The notes beneath the pieces are model-generated. The model did not search any database. It was given only the letters and a program-made list of their open reading frames with translations, and had not been told where the DNA came from. Below are positions 1 to 8,500 of a DNA stretch of 17,317 nt, in pieces (position 1 is the first letter of the stretch; each line of letters begins with the position of its first letter). Location: NCBI GenBank assembly GCA_005879505.1, contig VBKQ01000121.1, positions 1-17,317 of the forward strand. Direction: 5' to 3'. The DNA comes from Deltaproteobacteria bacterium (GTDB lineage Bacteria > Myxococcota > Myxococcia > Myxococcales > 40CM-4-68-19). A program made the position numbers and the translations under genes.

Positions 1-275
1 TGGTTGTGGACGGCGACGGAGAGGATCTTCTTGGCCCGCTCCTGGCCGACCACGTACTCGTCGAGGATGATCTTGATCTCGGAAGGGCGGGGGATGCGCA
101 GCTTCTGGTCGCGCGACTCCTCCTTGTCGATCTCCTCGGCGATGATGTCGTTGCAGAGGCCGATGCACTCGTCGCAGATATAGACGGTCGGGCCGGCGAT
201 GAGCTTCTTGACCTCCTTCTGCGACTTTCCGCAGAAGGAGCAGCACAGCGTGTGGTTCTCGCGCTTGTCGACCAA
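1..275 (-). CDS. clpX: ATP-dependent Clp protease ATP-binding subunit ClpX, N-terminal part (runs off left edge)
   Basis: ClpX is the AAA+ unfoldase that recognises tagged substrates and feeds them into the ClpP chamber in the cytoplasm. Only about the first 91 residues are present. They contain the N-terminal zinc-binding domain, with ligands C12, C15, C34 and C37 in the contexts CSFCGKSQ and YICDECIGLCNDI, followed by the linker reaching EYVVGQE, where the AAA+ module begins. I chose a TTG start at 275 because the resulting N-terminus (M/L-VDKREN) aligns with the usual ClpX start and no in-frame ATG lies between it and clpP. An AAAGG about 8 nt upstream can serve as ribosome binding site. 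The gene starts 29 nt after the clpP stop, so it is very likely co-transcribed with clpP. The ATPase motifs lie outside the window. Identity is secure; the start codon is somewhat less so. Confidence 0.95.
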   Translation of the reverse strand, partial: MVDKRENHTLCCSFCGKSQKEVKKLIAGPTVYICDECIGLCNDIIAEEIDKEESRDQKLRIPRPSEIKIILDEYVVGQERAKKILSVAVHN

Positions 276-304
276 AGCTCCGCCTTTCGCGCCTGAATGT
301 AACC

Positions 305-910
305 TTACTTGAGCCCGCCGGCCGGTTTCTTGATGACCACTTCGTCGATCAGGCCGTATTCCTTGGCTTCGCCCGCGCCCATGAAGTAGTCGCGATCGGT
401 GTCCTTTTCGATCCGATCGAGCGGCTGCACGGTGTGCTTCTGCATGATTTCGTTCAACTTCGCCTTCAGGCGCAGGATCTCCTTGGCGTGCAGCTCGATG
501 TCGCTCGCCTGGCCGCCGAAGCCGCCGGAAGGCTGGTGGATCATGATCCGCGAGTGCGGGAGGGAGTAGCGCTTGCCTCTCGCACCAGCGGCCAGCAGCA
601 GCGCCCCCATGGACGCAGCCTGGCCCATGCAGATGGTCGACACCTGACACTTCACGTACTGCATGGTGTCGTAGATGGCGAGGCCAGAGGTCACCGAGCC
701 GCCCGGGCTGTTGATGTAGAGGTTGATGTCCTTGTCCGGGTCCTCCGACTCCAGGAACAGCATCTGCGCGACGATGATGTTCGCCACGTCGTCGTCCACC
801 GGCGTGCCGAGGAAGACGATGCGGTCCTTGAGCAGGCGGCTGTAAAGGTCGTACGCCCGCTCGCCGCGGTGCGTCTGCTCGATCACGGTGGGGTAGGGAA
901 TCATCGCCAT
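305..910 (-). CDS. clpP: ATP-dependent Clp protease proteolytic subunit ClpP
   Basis: This is the self-compartmentalising serine peptidase that forms the tetradecameric chamber partnered by ClpX (and ClpA/C where present). It has 201 residues, the usual length. The catalytic triad is visible as Ser100 (GQAASMGA), His125 (MIHQPSGG) and Asp174 (TDRDYFMGA). The spacings of 25 and 49 residues match the family. The conserved segment LYINSPGGSVTSGLAIYD precedes the serine. The N-terminus (MAMIPYPTVIEQTHRGERAYD) is the axial-loop region; an ATG two codons later is an alternative start. A GGAG lies 8 nt before the chosen ATG. The gene sits 32 nt downstream of tig and 29 nt upstream of clpX, the common bacterial tig-clpP-clpX order, which couples nascent-chain folding to proteolysis. 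Confidence 0.98.
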   Translation of the reverse strand: MAMIPYPTVIEQTHRGERAYDLYSRLLKDRIVFLGTPVDDDVANIIVAQMLFLESEDPDKDINLYINSPGGSVTSGLAIYDTMQYVKCQVSTICMGQAASMGALLLAAGARGKRYSLPHSRIMIHQPSGGFGGQASDIELHAKEILRLKAKLNEIMQKHTVQPLDRIEKDTDRDYFMGAGEAKEYGLIDEVVIKKPAGGLK

Positions 911-942
911 CTATGTGTCTCCGATAGGGGTCTGGAACGAAT

Positions 943-2226
943 CTACTGGAAGTTCGCTTTGGAGAGCAGGAAGGCAAGCGCCTTGTCCTGCCGTAGGCGG
1001 GCTTTCAAGCTGTCGAGTGAGTCCTGGCGGCGGAACGCGGCACGGATCTTCTCGGCCGGCTGCTTCAACTCGGCGGCCATCTTGTCGAAGTGGCTGCCCA
1101 GGTCCTCCTCCGTTGCGTCGATCTTCTCTTTCTCGGCGATCGCTTCGAGCAGCAGATAACCTTTCACCTCCAGCAGCGCACGCTGCCGGAGCTCGTCGCG
1201 CATCCGGTCGAGGTTGAGGCCGAGCTGGCGGGGATCGATGCCGCGCCGCATGAACCCTTCCAGCATCCCCTGGAGCATGGCGTCGACGTTGCGCTCGACC
1301 AACGCCGGCGGCGCCTCGAGCGGGTTCTTTTCGACCAGGGCAGTGAGCACGGCCTCACGTTGATCGCTCTTCGCCCGCTCCCTCTTCTGCTGCTCCATGT
1401 CGCCGCGGATCTTGGCACGAAGCTCCGACATCGTCTTCTGTTCGCCTCCCAGGTCCTGGACGAAGGCGTCGTCGAGCGCCGGTATCTCGCGCCTCTTCAG
1501 ACCCTTCACCACCACCTGGAACCGTCCTTCCTTGCCCCGCAGATCCTCGACGGCATAGTCGCTCGGGAACGACGCGCCCAGCTCGCGCGTCTCGCCGACG
1601 CGCGCCCCGAGCAGGCCCTCCGCCATGTTCTCGAGGAGCGAGCCTTCCGCCACCTCCAGCAGGACGCCTTCGCGCTTCGCGCCTCGCAGCGGCACGCCGT
1701 CGACGAAGCCCTCATAGTCAGCGGACACGAAATCCCCCGCTTCGGCCACGTCGCGGCCTTCGACGGGGACGAACATCGCCTGCCCGGAGCGTATCTCCTC
1801 GATCCGCTCGCCGATCTCGGCGTCGGTCACGACCGGCTCGATCTTCGGGACGGTCAGGCCTTCGTAGTCCTTGGGCTCGACGCGCGGGCGCACCTCCACG
1901 GTGGCGGTGTACTTGAAGGGCTGGCCGGGCTCGACGGCGCCGTTCTCCACGCGCGGGGGGGCCACCGGGTCGAGCTGGTGGTCGGCAAGCGCCTCGTGGA
2001 TCGAGCCGGTCACCAATTTCTGCGCGACGTCCTTCTTCACATCGTCGCCGAAGTAGCGCTCGACCAGGCGGCGGGGAACGTGCCCTTGGCGATACCCCTT
2101 CAGCTTGACGGTGCGCGAGACGGAGGTGAAGGCGCGGTCCAGCGCGTCCTTGACGCGGTCCGGGGTGACCTCGACCGACACCTTCTTCACCACCGGGCTG
2201 AGATCTTCGACGCGGGACTGGACCAC
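943..2226 (-). CDS. tig: Trigger factor, ribosome-associated chaperone/peptidyl-prolyl isomerase
   Basis: Trigger factor binds beside the ribosomal exit tunnel and shields or isomerises nascent chains. The protein is 427 residues from a GTG start at 2226, close to the usual length of about 430. The N-terminal ribosome-binding domain carries a GYRQGHVP signature (about residues 44-51), a variant of the family's GFRxGxxP loop. An FKBP-type PPIase domain follows (about 160-240, with DFVSADYEGFVDGVPL), then the helical SurA-like C-terminal chaperone domain. The frame stays open upstream as far as 2331, but those codons are the tRNA-Leu gene read in frame, so a 462-residue start there is wrong. 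The GTG has an AGGAG 8 nt upstream and gives the expected N-terminus (VEDLSPVVKKVSVEV). It is first among the protein genes of the tig-clpP-clpX unit and starts 26 nt after the tRNA. Confidence 0.97.
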   Translation of the reverse strand: MVQSRVEDLSPVVKKVSVEVTPDRVKDALDRAFTSVSRTVKLKGYRQGHVPRRLVERYFGDDVKKDVAQKLVTGSIHEALADHQLDPVAPPRVENGAVEPGQPFKYTATVEVRPRVEPKDYEGLTVPKIEPVVTDAEIGERIEEIRSGQAMFVPVEGRDVAEAGDFVSADYEGFVDGVPLRGAKREGVLLEVAEGSLLENMAEGLLGARVGETRELGASFPSDYAVEDLRGKEGRFQVVVKGLKRREIPALDDAFVQDLGGEQKTMSELRAKIRGDMEQQKRERAKSDQREAVLTALVEKNPLEAPPALVERNVDAMLQGMLEGFMRRGIDPRQLGLNLDRMRDELRQRALLEVKGYLLLEAIAEKEKIDATEEDLGSHFDKMAAELKQPAEKIRAAFRRQDSLDSLKARLRQDKALAFLLSKANFQ

Positions 2227-2234
2227 GGATGCGG

Positions 2235-2239
2235 CTCCT
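2235..2239 (-). promoter_or_regulatory. Ribosome binding site that decides the tig start
   Basis: AGGAG on the minus strand ends 8 nt before the GTG at 2226. It supports that GTG over any start inside the tRNA-Leu gene. It lies in the 26-nt gap between the mature tRNA 3' end and tig, so it would remain on the mRNA after tRNA processing. Confidence 0.75.
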
Positions 2240-2252
2240 TGCACGAGCAGAA

Positions 2253-2337
2253 TGGTGCGAGAGGCGGGAATCGAACCCGCACGGGTTTCCCCACAGGCTT
2301 CTAAGGCCTGCGCGTCTGCCAGTTCCGCCACCCTCGC
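2253..2337 (-). tRNA. tRNA-Leu (anticodon UAG)
   Basis: This is an 85-nt class II tRNA. The acceptor arm GCGAGGG pairs with CTCTCGC (one G-T pair), followed by an encoded CCA (complement of 2253-2255). The anticodon stem CAGGC/GCCTG encloses the loop CTTAGAA with anticodon TAG at 2301-2303. A long variable arm (GGGGAAACCC region) follows, then a T arm with GGTTCGATTCC. The variable arm and anticodon both indicate leucine. It lies between a good promoter and tig on the same strand, so the tRNA and the tig-clpP-clpX mRNA are probably made as one precursor. Confidence 0.97.
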
Positions 2338-2360
2338 AAGGACATCCTGGCAGGACCGGG

Positions 2361-2389
2361 CTCATAGCGCCCGAATCGGGGTGAGTCAA
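2361..2389 (-). promoter_or_regulatory. Sigma70-type promoter for tRNA-Leu / tig / clpP / clpX
   Basis: On the minus strand, TTGACT (complement of 2384-2389) and TATGAG (complement of 2361-2366) are separated by exactly 17 nt. The -10 box ends 23 nt before the mature tRNA 5' end, leaving room for a short leader starting near 2354. This is the best housekeeping promoter match in the window and is correctly placed for the whole minus-strand unit. It is inferred from consensus only. Confidence 0.75.
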
Positions 2390-2487
2390 CGCAGGAAGTC
2401 GGACACCGGCTCGCACACCACTTCGGTAGCGGGCCGGCAAAAAGTATCCGGCGCGCAGCAGGGTGCTCCGATGTGGTCTCCGCCTCT

Positions 2488-2503
2488 TTCCAGGAACCTG
2501 GAA
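2488..2503. repeat. Perfect inverted repeat upstream of the pilin operon (possible operator)
   Basis: TTCCAGG and CCTGGAA are perfect 7-bp arms around a central AA. The site ends 30 nt before the ATG at 2534. Its size and symmetry fit a binding site for a dimeric regulator, or a short hairpin in the leader. If the first pilin instead starts at the ATG at 2471, this repeat would lie inside coding sequence. Confidence 0.5.
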
Positions 2504-2533
2504 CGGGGCGCCCTTCTTGCTACCAGCTTCGAC

Positions 2534-3256
2534 ATGCTCTCCGTGCGCCATCGTGGGTTCACGATCGTGGAGATGATGACCGCCGTCGGCGTCATCGGCA
2601 TCCTCGCCGCGATGTCGATCGTGTCGATGAACCGCATGAAGACCCGCGGGAACTTCTCGTCCGGAACCGGTGACTTCATCGCCACGCTTCGCACCGCGCG
2701 CGCGGAGGCTTTCGCGCGGGGCAATCCGACGGTGGTGGTCGTCGACATCGCGGCCGGTCAGTGGTGGACGGTCGAGGACGTGAACGGCAACTTCTCGTTG
2801 GCGTCCTTCAACGTGTCGACGCCCGCGCCCTCTCCAGACCGGCTGATCTACGCGGGCCAGCTCGCTCCGGGTACCAGCTTCGGCCCGCTAGATGGGTGGG
2901 GCGCGGCGCTCCCGCAGCCGTACTCGGGAATCCCCACCGGCTACACGAACATCGTGCTCGCCGACGGCGGCAACGGCGGGGTGGCGGACATCAGCGTGGA
3001 CGGCGGCAGCTCGGCGCCGAACTTCAAGTATTGCAGCTTCTGCGACACGAGCTCGCAGAAAGGCTCGATCACCTTCCTTCCCTCCGGCGGCGCCATCTTC
3101 AATGGCGGCCCCTCCAGCGTCGGCCAGCAGATCAGCATGCAGGATGCCGTGCAGGCGCAGTTCGCGGATGGCGGCGTGAGCGGATCTCCCATGGGCATCA
3201 TCGACTTCGTCATCGTCGCCGCGACGGGAGCTTCCGAGGCGGTGACGGTCCGATGA
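2534..3256 (+). CDS. Type IV minor prepilin, FimT/GspH (FimU-like)
   Basis: This is a minor pilin expected to form part of the tip/priming complex of a type IVa pilus. The N-terminus MLSVRHRG^FTIVEMM is a classical class III signal: cleavage by PilD after Gly8, N-methylation of Phe9, and Glu at mature position 5 (Glu13). A hydrophobic helix of about 20 residues follows (VGVIGILAAMSIVSMN). The remaining approximately 200 residues form the globular part, rich in Gly, Ser and Asp, with a KYCSFCDTSS cysteine pair. The GspH-like conserved stretch FIATLRTARAEAFARGN follows the helix. Length is 240 residues. An in-frame ATG at 2471, with AGGG 7 nt upstream, would give a 29-residue leader. I prefer 2534 because its 8-residue leader is typical, although it has no clear Shine-Dalgarno sequence. 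Its stop overlaps the pilV start (ATGA). Confidence 0.87.
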   Translation: MLSVRHRGFTIVEMMTAVGVIGILAAMSIVSMNRMKTRGNFSSGTGDFIATLRTARAEAFARGNPTVVVVDIAAGQWWTVEDVNGNFSLASFNVSTPAPSPDRLIYAGQLAPGTSFGPLDGWGAALPQPYSGIPTGYTNIVLADGGNGGVADISVDGGSSAPNFKYCSFCDTSSQKGSITFLPSGGAIFNGGPSSVGQQISMQDAVQAQFADGGVSGSPMGIIDFVIVAATGASEAVTVR

Positions 3257-3873
3257 GCTGCTCCCGGCACATGGATCGCGGCTTCTCGCTCATCGAGGCG
3301 CTGGTCGCTTCCATGGTCATGCTCATCGGCCTGCTCGGCCTCGCCGGCCTGCAGGTCGTCGGCATGCGAGCAAACAATCTCGGCAAGCGCATGGCGCAGG
3401 CGTCGCTGCTCGCCCAGGACCTCGTGCAGAACATGCAGGTCTGGCAGTACACCGATGGCCGGCTGACGCCGCAGGCCTCCGCTTCGCCGGCGCACACCGG
3501 GCTCTACTCGGACACCAACCACGCCGACATCGCCAGGTTCTGGGATCTCCAGAACAGCTCGGCGCTTACCAGCAACGTGGACGGCTCGTCGGTGACGTTC
3601 GACTTCACCGACGGAGCGGCAGGAGCCGCCGCGGTGAATCAGCTGGCGGCGAACTACGAAGGGGTTCTCTCGCCGGTCGATACTTCGCTGCCCACGGCCG
3701 AGCAGACCGTGTTTCAGCGCTACTGGAACGTCTTCCTCATCGACCTGAACGGCTCCGGGGCCGCGCAGGGCACGCTCGTGCAGGTGATCGTGCGCTGGAA
3801 GGAGCCGAACTTCGGGTACCGGCAGGTGAACACCAGCTTCTACAAGTACGACCCGACGGGATTCAACCTGTGA
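3253..3873 (+). CDS. pilV: Type IV pilus minor prepilin PilV
   Basis: The 206-residue protein starts MSCSRHMDRG^FSLIEALVASM, with predicted PilD cleavage after Gly10 and Glu at mature position 5. The hydrophobic segment VMLIGLLGLAGLQVVGM followed by many Ala/Gln/Leu residues (AQASLLAQDLVQNMQ) is characteristic of PilV, which joins PilW, PilX and a FimU/FimT pilin in the pilus tip complex. The ATG overlaps the previous gene's stop by 4 nt, which suggests translational coupling. An internal ATG at residue 7 would leave a leader of only four residues and is less likely. The C-terminal part includes VQVIVRWKEPN, the end-strand pattern common in PilV. It ends in a 4-nt GTGA overlap with pilW. Confidence 0.88.
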   Translation: MSCSRHMDRGFSLIEALVASMVMLIGLLGLAGLQVVGMRANNLGKRMAQASLLAQDLVQNMQVWQYTDGRLTPQASASPAHTGLYSDTNHADIARFWDLQNSSALTSNVDGSSVTFDFTDGAAGAAAVNQLAANYEGVLSPVDTSLPTAEQTVFQRYWNVFLIDLNGSGAAQGTLVQVIVRWKEPNFGYRQVNTSFYKYDPTGFNL

Positions 3874-5093
3874 CGCCCCGGCCGCCGCGAGGCTTCACGC
3901 TCATCGAGGTGACCGTCGGTGCCGCCGTCGCGCTGATCGTCATCGGCATCGTCACCGCGACGTTCCTCTCGCAGCAGCGCTCGATGCAGGCGCTCGATCT
4001 GTCGCGCGAGGCGAGCAGCGCGGCCCGCGACGCGATGCTCTCGATGCAGCAGACGATCGGCCGCGCCGGGTACGGAATCGATCCGCGATACGCGTTCGAC
4101 TTCCGCAGCTACGGCTGTCCCAACTGGACGGCCGCAGCGCCCTGCCGGGACAAGATCAATGGCCCCGACGAGATCGTGTTCGTCTCGCGCGACCCGAACT
4201 ACTACTGGGCCGGAACGCCGAGCAGCACCATCTCGGGCTGCGATCCCTCGGCCCCCTGCACCGGACGTGCCTGGCAGGTAAAGGGGTTCGACACCACGCA
4301 CGTGACCGTTGCCGCAAACGCGGGTGACAGGTTCCTCAAGGGCCAGATCGTCCAGATCGCCTGCGCGCAGGGAAGGAACCCGACCATGGGGCGCATGGCG
4401 GGCAACCAGACGGCAGCGTCGGCCGGCGATTTCCAGCTCACGCTCGATACGATCGTCGCCGGAAACCCCTACCGCGCCAACATCCCGGCATCTCACGACG
4501 CCTGCTTCGACGACACCGGCGTGAGCCTGTTCCTGGTCAATCGCTACCGCTATCACATCGCGACGATCAACGGCGACCCGTGGCTGATGCTCGACCGGGG
4601 GCTCGACTTCAACCAGAACGGCACCACGCCCGAAGTGACCAGCGGCGGCACGCCCGATACGGCCGACGAGATCCCCATCGCCCACGGCGTGGAGGGCATG
4701 CAGATCGCCTATCTCTTGCGGCCGAGCACGACCATCGCCGCGCCCGACAACGGCGCCGACTGGGTGATCGGCGACACGCCCGGAGTCATCGAGGAGCCGG
4801 ACCCCACCCTCACGGCGCCGGCGCAGAACACCGCCGACACGGACCCGCTCCGCTACAACCTCCATCCCGCGAACATCCGCGGCGTCCGCATCCGGCTCAC
4901 CATGCGGTCGCTCCGGCAGGACATCACGCAGCCGACGCCGTGGGCGGGAGATCCGGCGGTCGCGGCGGGCAGCACGGCGATCGAGAACCGCAACGACTTC
5001 ACCGCGGTGACCCTCGGCCGGTACCGGCGCTTCTTCAGCTCGGTAACGGTGACGACACCCAATCTGAACTCGAAGGATCCGTTCATCTTCTAG
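3870..5093 (+). CDS. pilW: Type IV pilus assembly protein PilW (minor prepilin)
   Basis: This 407-residue prepilin starts from GTG at 3870, overlapping the pilV stop (GTGA). The leader MTPRPPRG is cleaved before FTLIEVTVGAAVALIVIGIV, giving Glu at mature position 5 (Glu13) and a long hydrophobic helix. The large globular domain contains two closely spaced cysteine pairs (YGCPNW...PCRDK and GCDPSAPC) that may form disulfides in the periplasm. The late segment IRGVRIRLTMRS is a typical PilW C-terminal strand. PilW links PilX/PilY1 to the other minor pilins at the pilus tip in described systems. At 407 residues it is somewhat large for the family. The assignment rests on the prepilin signal, size and position between PilV and PilX. 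Confidence 0.87.
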   Translation: MTPRPPRGFTLIEVTVGAAVALIVIGIVTATFLSQQRSMQALDLSREASSAARDAMLSMQQTIGRAGYGIDPRYAFDFRSYGCPNWTAAAPCRDKINGPDEIVFVSRDPNYYWAGTPSSTISGCDPSAPCTGRAWQVKGFDTTHVTVAANAGDRFLKGQIVQIACAQGRNPTMGRMAGNQTAASAGDFQLTLDTIVAGNPYRANIPASHDACFDDTGVSLFLVNRYRYHIATINGDPWLMLDRGLDFNQNGTTPEVTSGGTPDTADEIPIAHGVEGMQIAYLLRPSTTIAAPDNGADWVIGDTPGVIEEPDPTLTAPAQNTADTDPLRYNLHPANIRGVRIRLTMRSLRQDITQPTPWAGDPAVAAGSTAIENRNDFTAVTLGRYRRFFSSVTVTTPNLNSKDPFIF

Positions 5094-5102
5094 GGGATAC
5101 CG

Positions 5103-5576
5103 ATGCGCTTCGTCGAACGGAAGCACGACCGCGGCTCGGCGCTCATCGTGTCGATGATCCTGATGATCGTGCTCGCGGTGGTGGGCATCGCCCTCGTCAA
5201 CCGCACCACCCGCGAGGTCGACGCTGTGGCCTCCAAGCGCCATTGGGATCGCTCGATGAGCTGCGCGGAGGGCGCGCGGGAGATGCTGCTCTCGCAGTTC
5301 CGCGCCTACGGCGTGAACCTGGTCAACCTCCAGATGCAGAGGCAGATCGGCGACCAGCAGTACGCCACCGGCCATTACGACAACTTCAACGTCACCTCGG
5401 TGGCGGAGGCGGGCGGCACGCCCGGCGCATTGGTGGGCGGCGATGCGTCCAATCGCATCACCCGGCGGGGCGGAGGTCTAGGCGGCAAGGGTTGGCGCAT
5501 GACCGTGGTCTGCCGCGACAACACGCAGGCCACGCACCAGCAGGAAGTCGAATTCCTGGTGAACTTCGGATTCTGA
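5103..5576 (+). CDS. pilX: Type IV pilus minor pilin PilX
   Basis: The gene encodes 157 residues. The N-terminus MRFVERKHDRG^SALIVSMILM leads into a hydrophobic stretch through VLAVVGIAL, then a short helix-rich globular part containing RSMSCAEGAREMLL, as in PilX N-terminal domain proteins. Mature position 5 is Val, not Glu. PilX family members (and GspK in type II secretion) often lack this Glu and sit at the very tip, so the change supports rather than weakens the call. AGGGG lies 6 nt before the ATG. The gene begins 9 nt after pilW and ends 10 nt before pilY1. C-terminal KGWRMTVVCRDN and VEFLVNFGF are likely the terminal beta strands. Confidence 0.87.
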   Translation: MRFVERKHDRGSALIVSMILMIVLAVVGIALVNRTTREVDAVASKRHWDRSMSCAEGAREMLLSQFRAYGVNLVNLQMQRQIGDQQYATGHYDNFNVTSVAEAGGTPGALVGGDASNRITRRGGGLGGKGWRMTVVCRDNTQATHQQEVEFLVNFGF

Positions 5577-5586
5577 CGAGGAGACC

Positions 5587-8500
5587 ATGAACAGGATCAG
5601 CGCACTGCTCATTCTCTCCGGCCTGCTCGCGCTGCCCGCTTCGGGCGCGACGGACAGCCTCTGCTGGAACCGCGACACGGAGCGGATGGACTTCTATACG
5701 AACCCGCCCACGCGCGGCGACAACAACTTCTTCTCCTTCACCGTGTCCGGCACCGCGAACGTGACGATGATCTACCCGGGCACGGCGTCGATGAAGCAGC
5801 TGCCGCTCTCGCTCTATGAGCTGAGGGACCCGGCGGTGCAGGGCTCCCAGACACTGGTGGCGCCCCTCGGTCAGGGTTGTCAAAACGCGTTCCTCAACAA
5901 CCTTGATTACTTCATGCCGACCACCGTCGACCCGCCCGCCGCGTCGGCGGCATATTCCGGCAGTTACGACCCGACCAAGCGCTATCCGGAGCCGGAGACC
6001 ACCTATTCCGGCGGCGGCGGCCTCAACGACAACTTCGAGGCGTCGAGCTACACCTGCAGCTCGTCGAGCTGCACGACCGACAGCACCGGCGGCAAGGCCT
6101 GGCGCTACGTGCTCTGGCCGGCCAACGACAACGGCACCCAGGACGGATCGAACGGAAGCATCGACGATGCCTGCACCGCTGCCACGACGGGAGGCGGCTA
6201 TCTTCCCACCGATACGCAGGATTGCCAGCTGTGCCTGAAGACCAAGGGCTATTGGATCAACTACAAGCTCGCGCAGACCAATACCAGCAGCTCGGCGATG
6301 GTCGCCAAGGGCAACTGGTTGAACTACTTCCCGCCGAAGTGGGCCATCCTCCGCCTCGCCTACAAGCGCCTGGTGAACGGCCCGCTGCTCAACTCGATGC
6401 GCGAAGGCATCGGCACCCAGAACGCCGACAAGGGCTGGTACCGCACGCAGAAGATGCTGCCGCAGTCCTGCAACGGAAACGGGCGGCCCAACCAGCGCAT
6501 CTCCAGCGTCGACGGCGTCACCTATACCAACACCGCAAATCCGCTCGCGGAGATGCTGTTCAACGTGGCCTGGACGGTGAGCTCGATCGACTCCAGCCCG
6601 CCCTCCAACTGGACCTTCTTCACCAACCAGAGCACGCACCCGGCGAGCGAGCCCGGGCCCGGCAGCGATGCCAACAAGAAGAGCGGCTTTTGCCCGGGAT
6701 GCAACGCCGGATTCTCGGTGCTCTTCTCCGACGGCCGCGGCCACGACGGCCTCGAGACCTGCGACGTCCCCAACGGCTTGGGCCAGCTGCCGGGCTACTG
6801 CAACAACATCACGTCGACTCCCACCTGCGCGGGGCCGAACGCCACCGGTCAGCCCGGCCTCGGCATGGGCGCTGAGAAGGACGGCGACGATTTCCTCGAC
6901 CCGAACATGTCGAACGGCGCCTCCTCGCTGATCACCGGCCCCGGCGCGACGTACAGGGTGACGTCAGGCAACGTGTGCCCGAACGACTTCCTCGCCAGCG
7001 TCGCGGCCTGGATGTTCAAGACCAACCTGGGTGGCCAGCCCGGCACGAACCTGCGCCTCTACACGGTCGGAGTGGGCGACAACTACTTCGGCGAGTTGGA
7101 GACCCTCAGGCTGGCGGCGTCCGCCGGACACGGCCTCTATCTGGCGGCCTCGAACTTCGCCCAGCTGGAGCGCAACATCGAGAACGTGTTCCTCGACATC
7201 ATCTCCAACGCGACGTCCTTCTCGGTGGCCGCCATCACCACCGTGCAGACCCGGGGCACGACCTTCGCCTTCATCCCGCGCTTCCGCCCGCTGGGCGGCT
7301 CGCAGTGGGAGGGCCGCCTCTATCGGTTCCGGCTCTTCAACGAGTTCGCCGCCGGTTGCAGCACGACCGACCTGACCTCCGGCCCCGACGGTGGTCCCGC
7401 CAGGACGACCGCCAACCCCAACGGCAACAACTCCTGCAGCGACCTGTACCTGATGGACGCCGACGGCGGGTTCGTGGGCGAGGACGACGGCGGCAGCTTC
7501 GTCCTGCTCGACACGTCGCAACCCTATGGCGACGCCGGCTGGCCGATCAGGAGCCCCAGGGTACTGGCGACGCCGATCTGGGAGGCGGCGGACCTTCTCA
7601 CCACGCGCGTGAACAACGGTCTCACCGATGGCGGCGGGACGACGCGCAACATCCTGGTTGCGCCGATGGACGCCGGCATCCCCTCCGCCGGAACCAGCCT
7701 GATCGCCTTCAACAACTACGACGGCGGCGTGGCGACGATGACCGACTACATGAAGCTGTCGGGCGTCAATTCGGACTTTTGCGTGGGGCTGGCGTCTACG
7801 TCCCGGCACGCGTACAGCACCGAGCAGGACTGCGGCACCGATCTGATGAGGTTCGTCGAAGGCCGGGACGTCCTGCGGCAGAACATCGACGGAGGACTGA
7901 CCCGGCCGAACATCCTCGGCGACATCTTCCACTCCTCGCCGATCCTGCTGACGCCGCCGGTCCCGACCTTCCTCTGCGACACCGGGATCATGAACCAGTG
8001 CGTACGCACGCTGTACGCGCAGGACGTCTCCGGGCAGTACACGCCCAACAGCCAGAGCGCGTACACGGACTACTACAACAACAAGCTCGCCCGGCAGGAA
8101 CTGATCCTCGTAGGCGCCAACGATGGCATGCTGCACGCGTTCCACGCCGGCAACTACCAGGACGGCGGCACCTTCGACGAGGGCACTGGCCTGGAAGTGT
8201 GGGCTTTCGTCCCGCCCGACATGGTTCCGAAGCTGCAGCGCTACGCGCTGAGCGCGAACCACAGCATCCTGCTCGACGGCTCTCCCTGGGTCCGCGACAT
8301 CTGGAAGGACGGCTCCGGCTCCAGCTCCGCGGACCGGCAGAAGCAGTCAGACGAGTTCCACACCGTCGCCATCGTCGGCGAGCGCGAGGGCGGCCGGCAC
8401 TACACCGCCATCGACCTCACCGATACCACGTCGAACCCGAAGTACCTATGGACCTGGCCGCCGCCGGGCAGCAACTACGATCTCGCGGTCGGCGAAAGCT

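Noticed and set aside
2350..2364. Sigma54-like site TGGCAGGACCGGGC upstream of the pilins
   Set aside because: GG and GC are separated by 9 instead of 10 nt and the -12 box lacks TTGC.
2424..2460. TTCGGT...TATCCG with 17-nt spacing as a pilin-operon promoter
   Set aside because: Only two or three bases match in each box; not better than chance.
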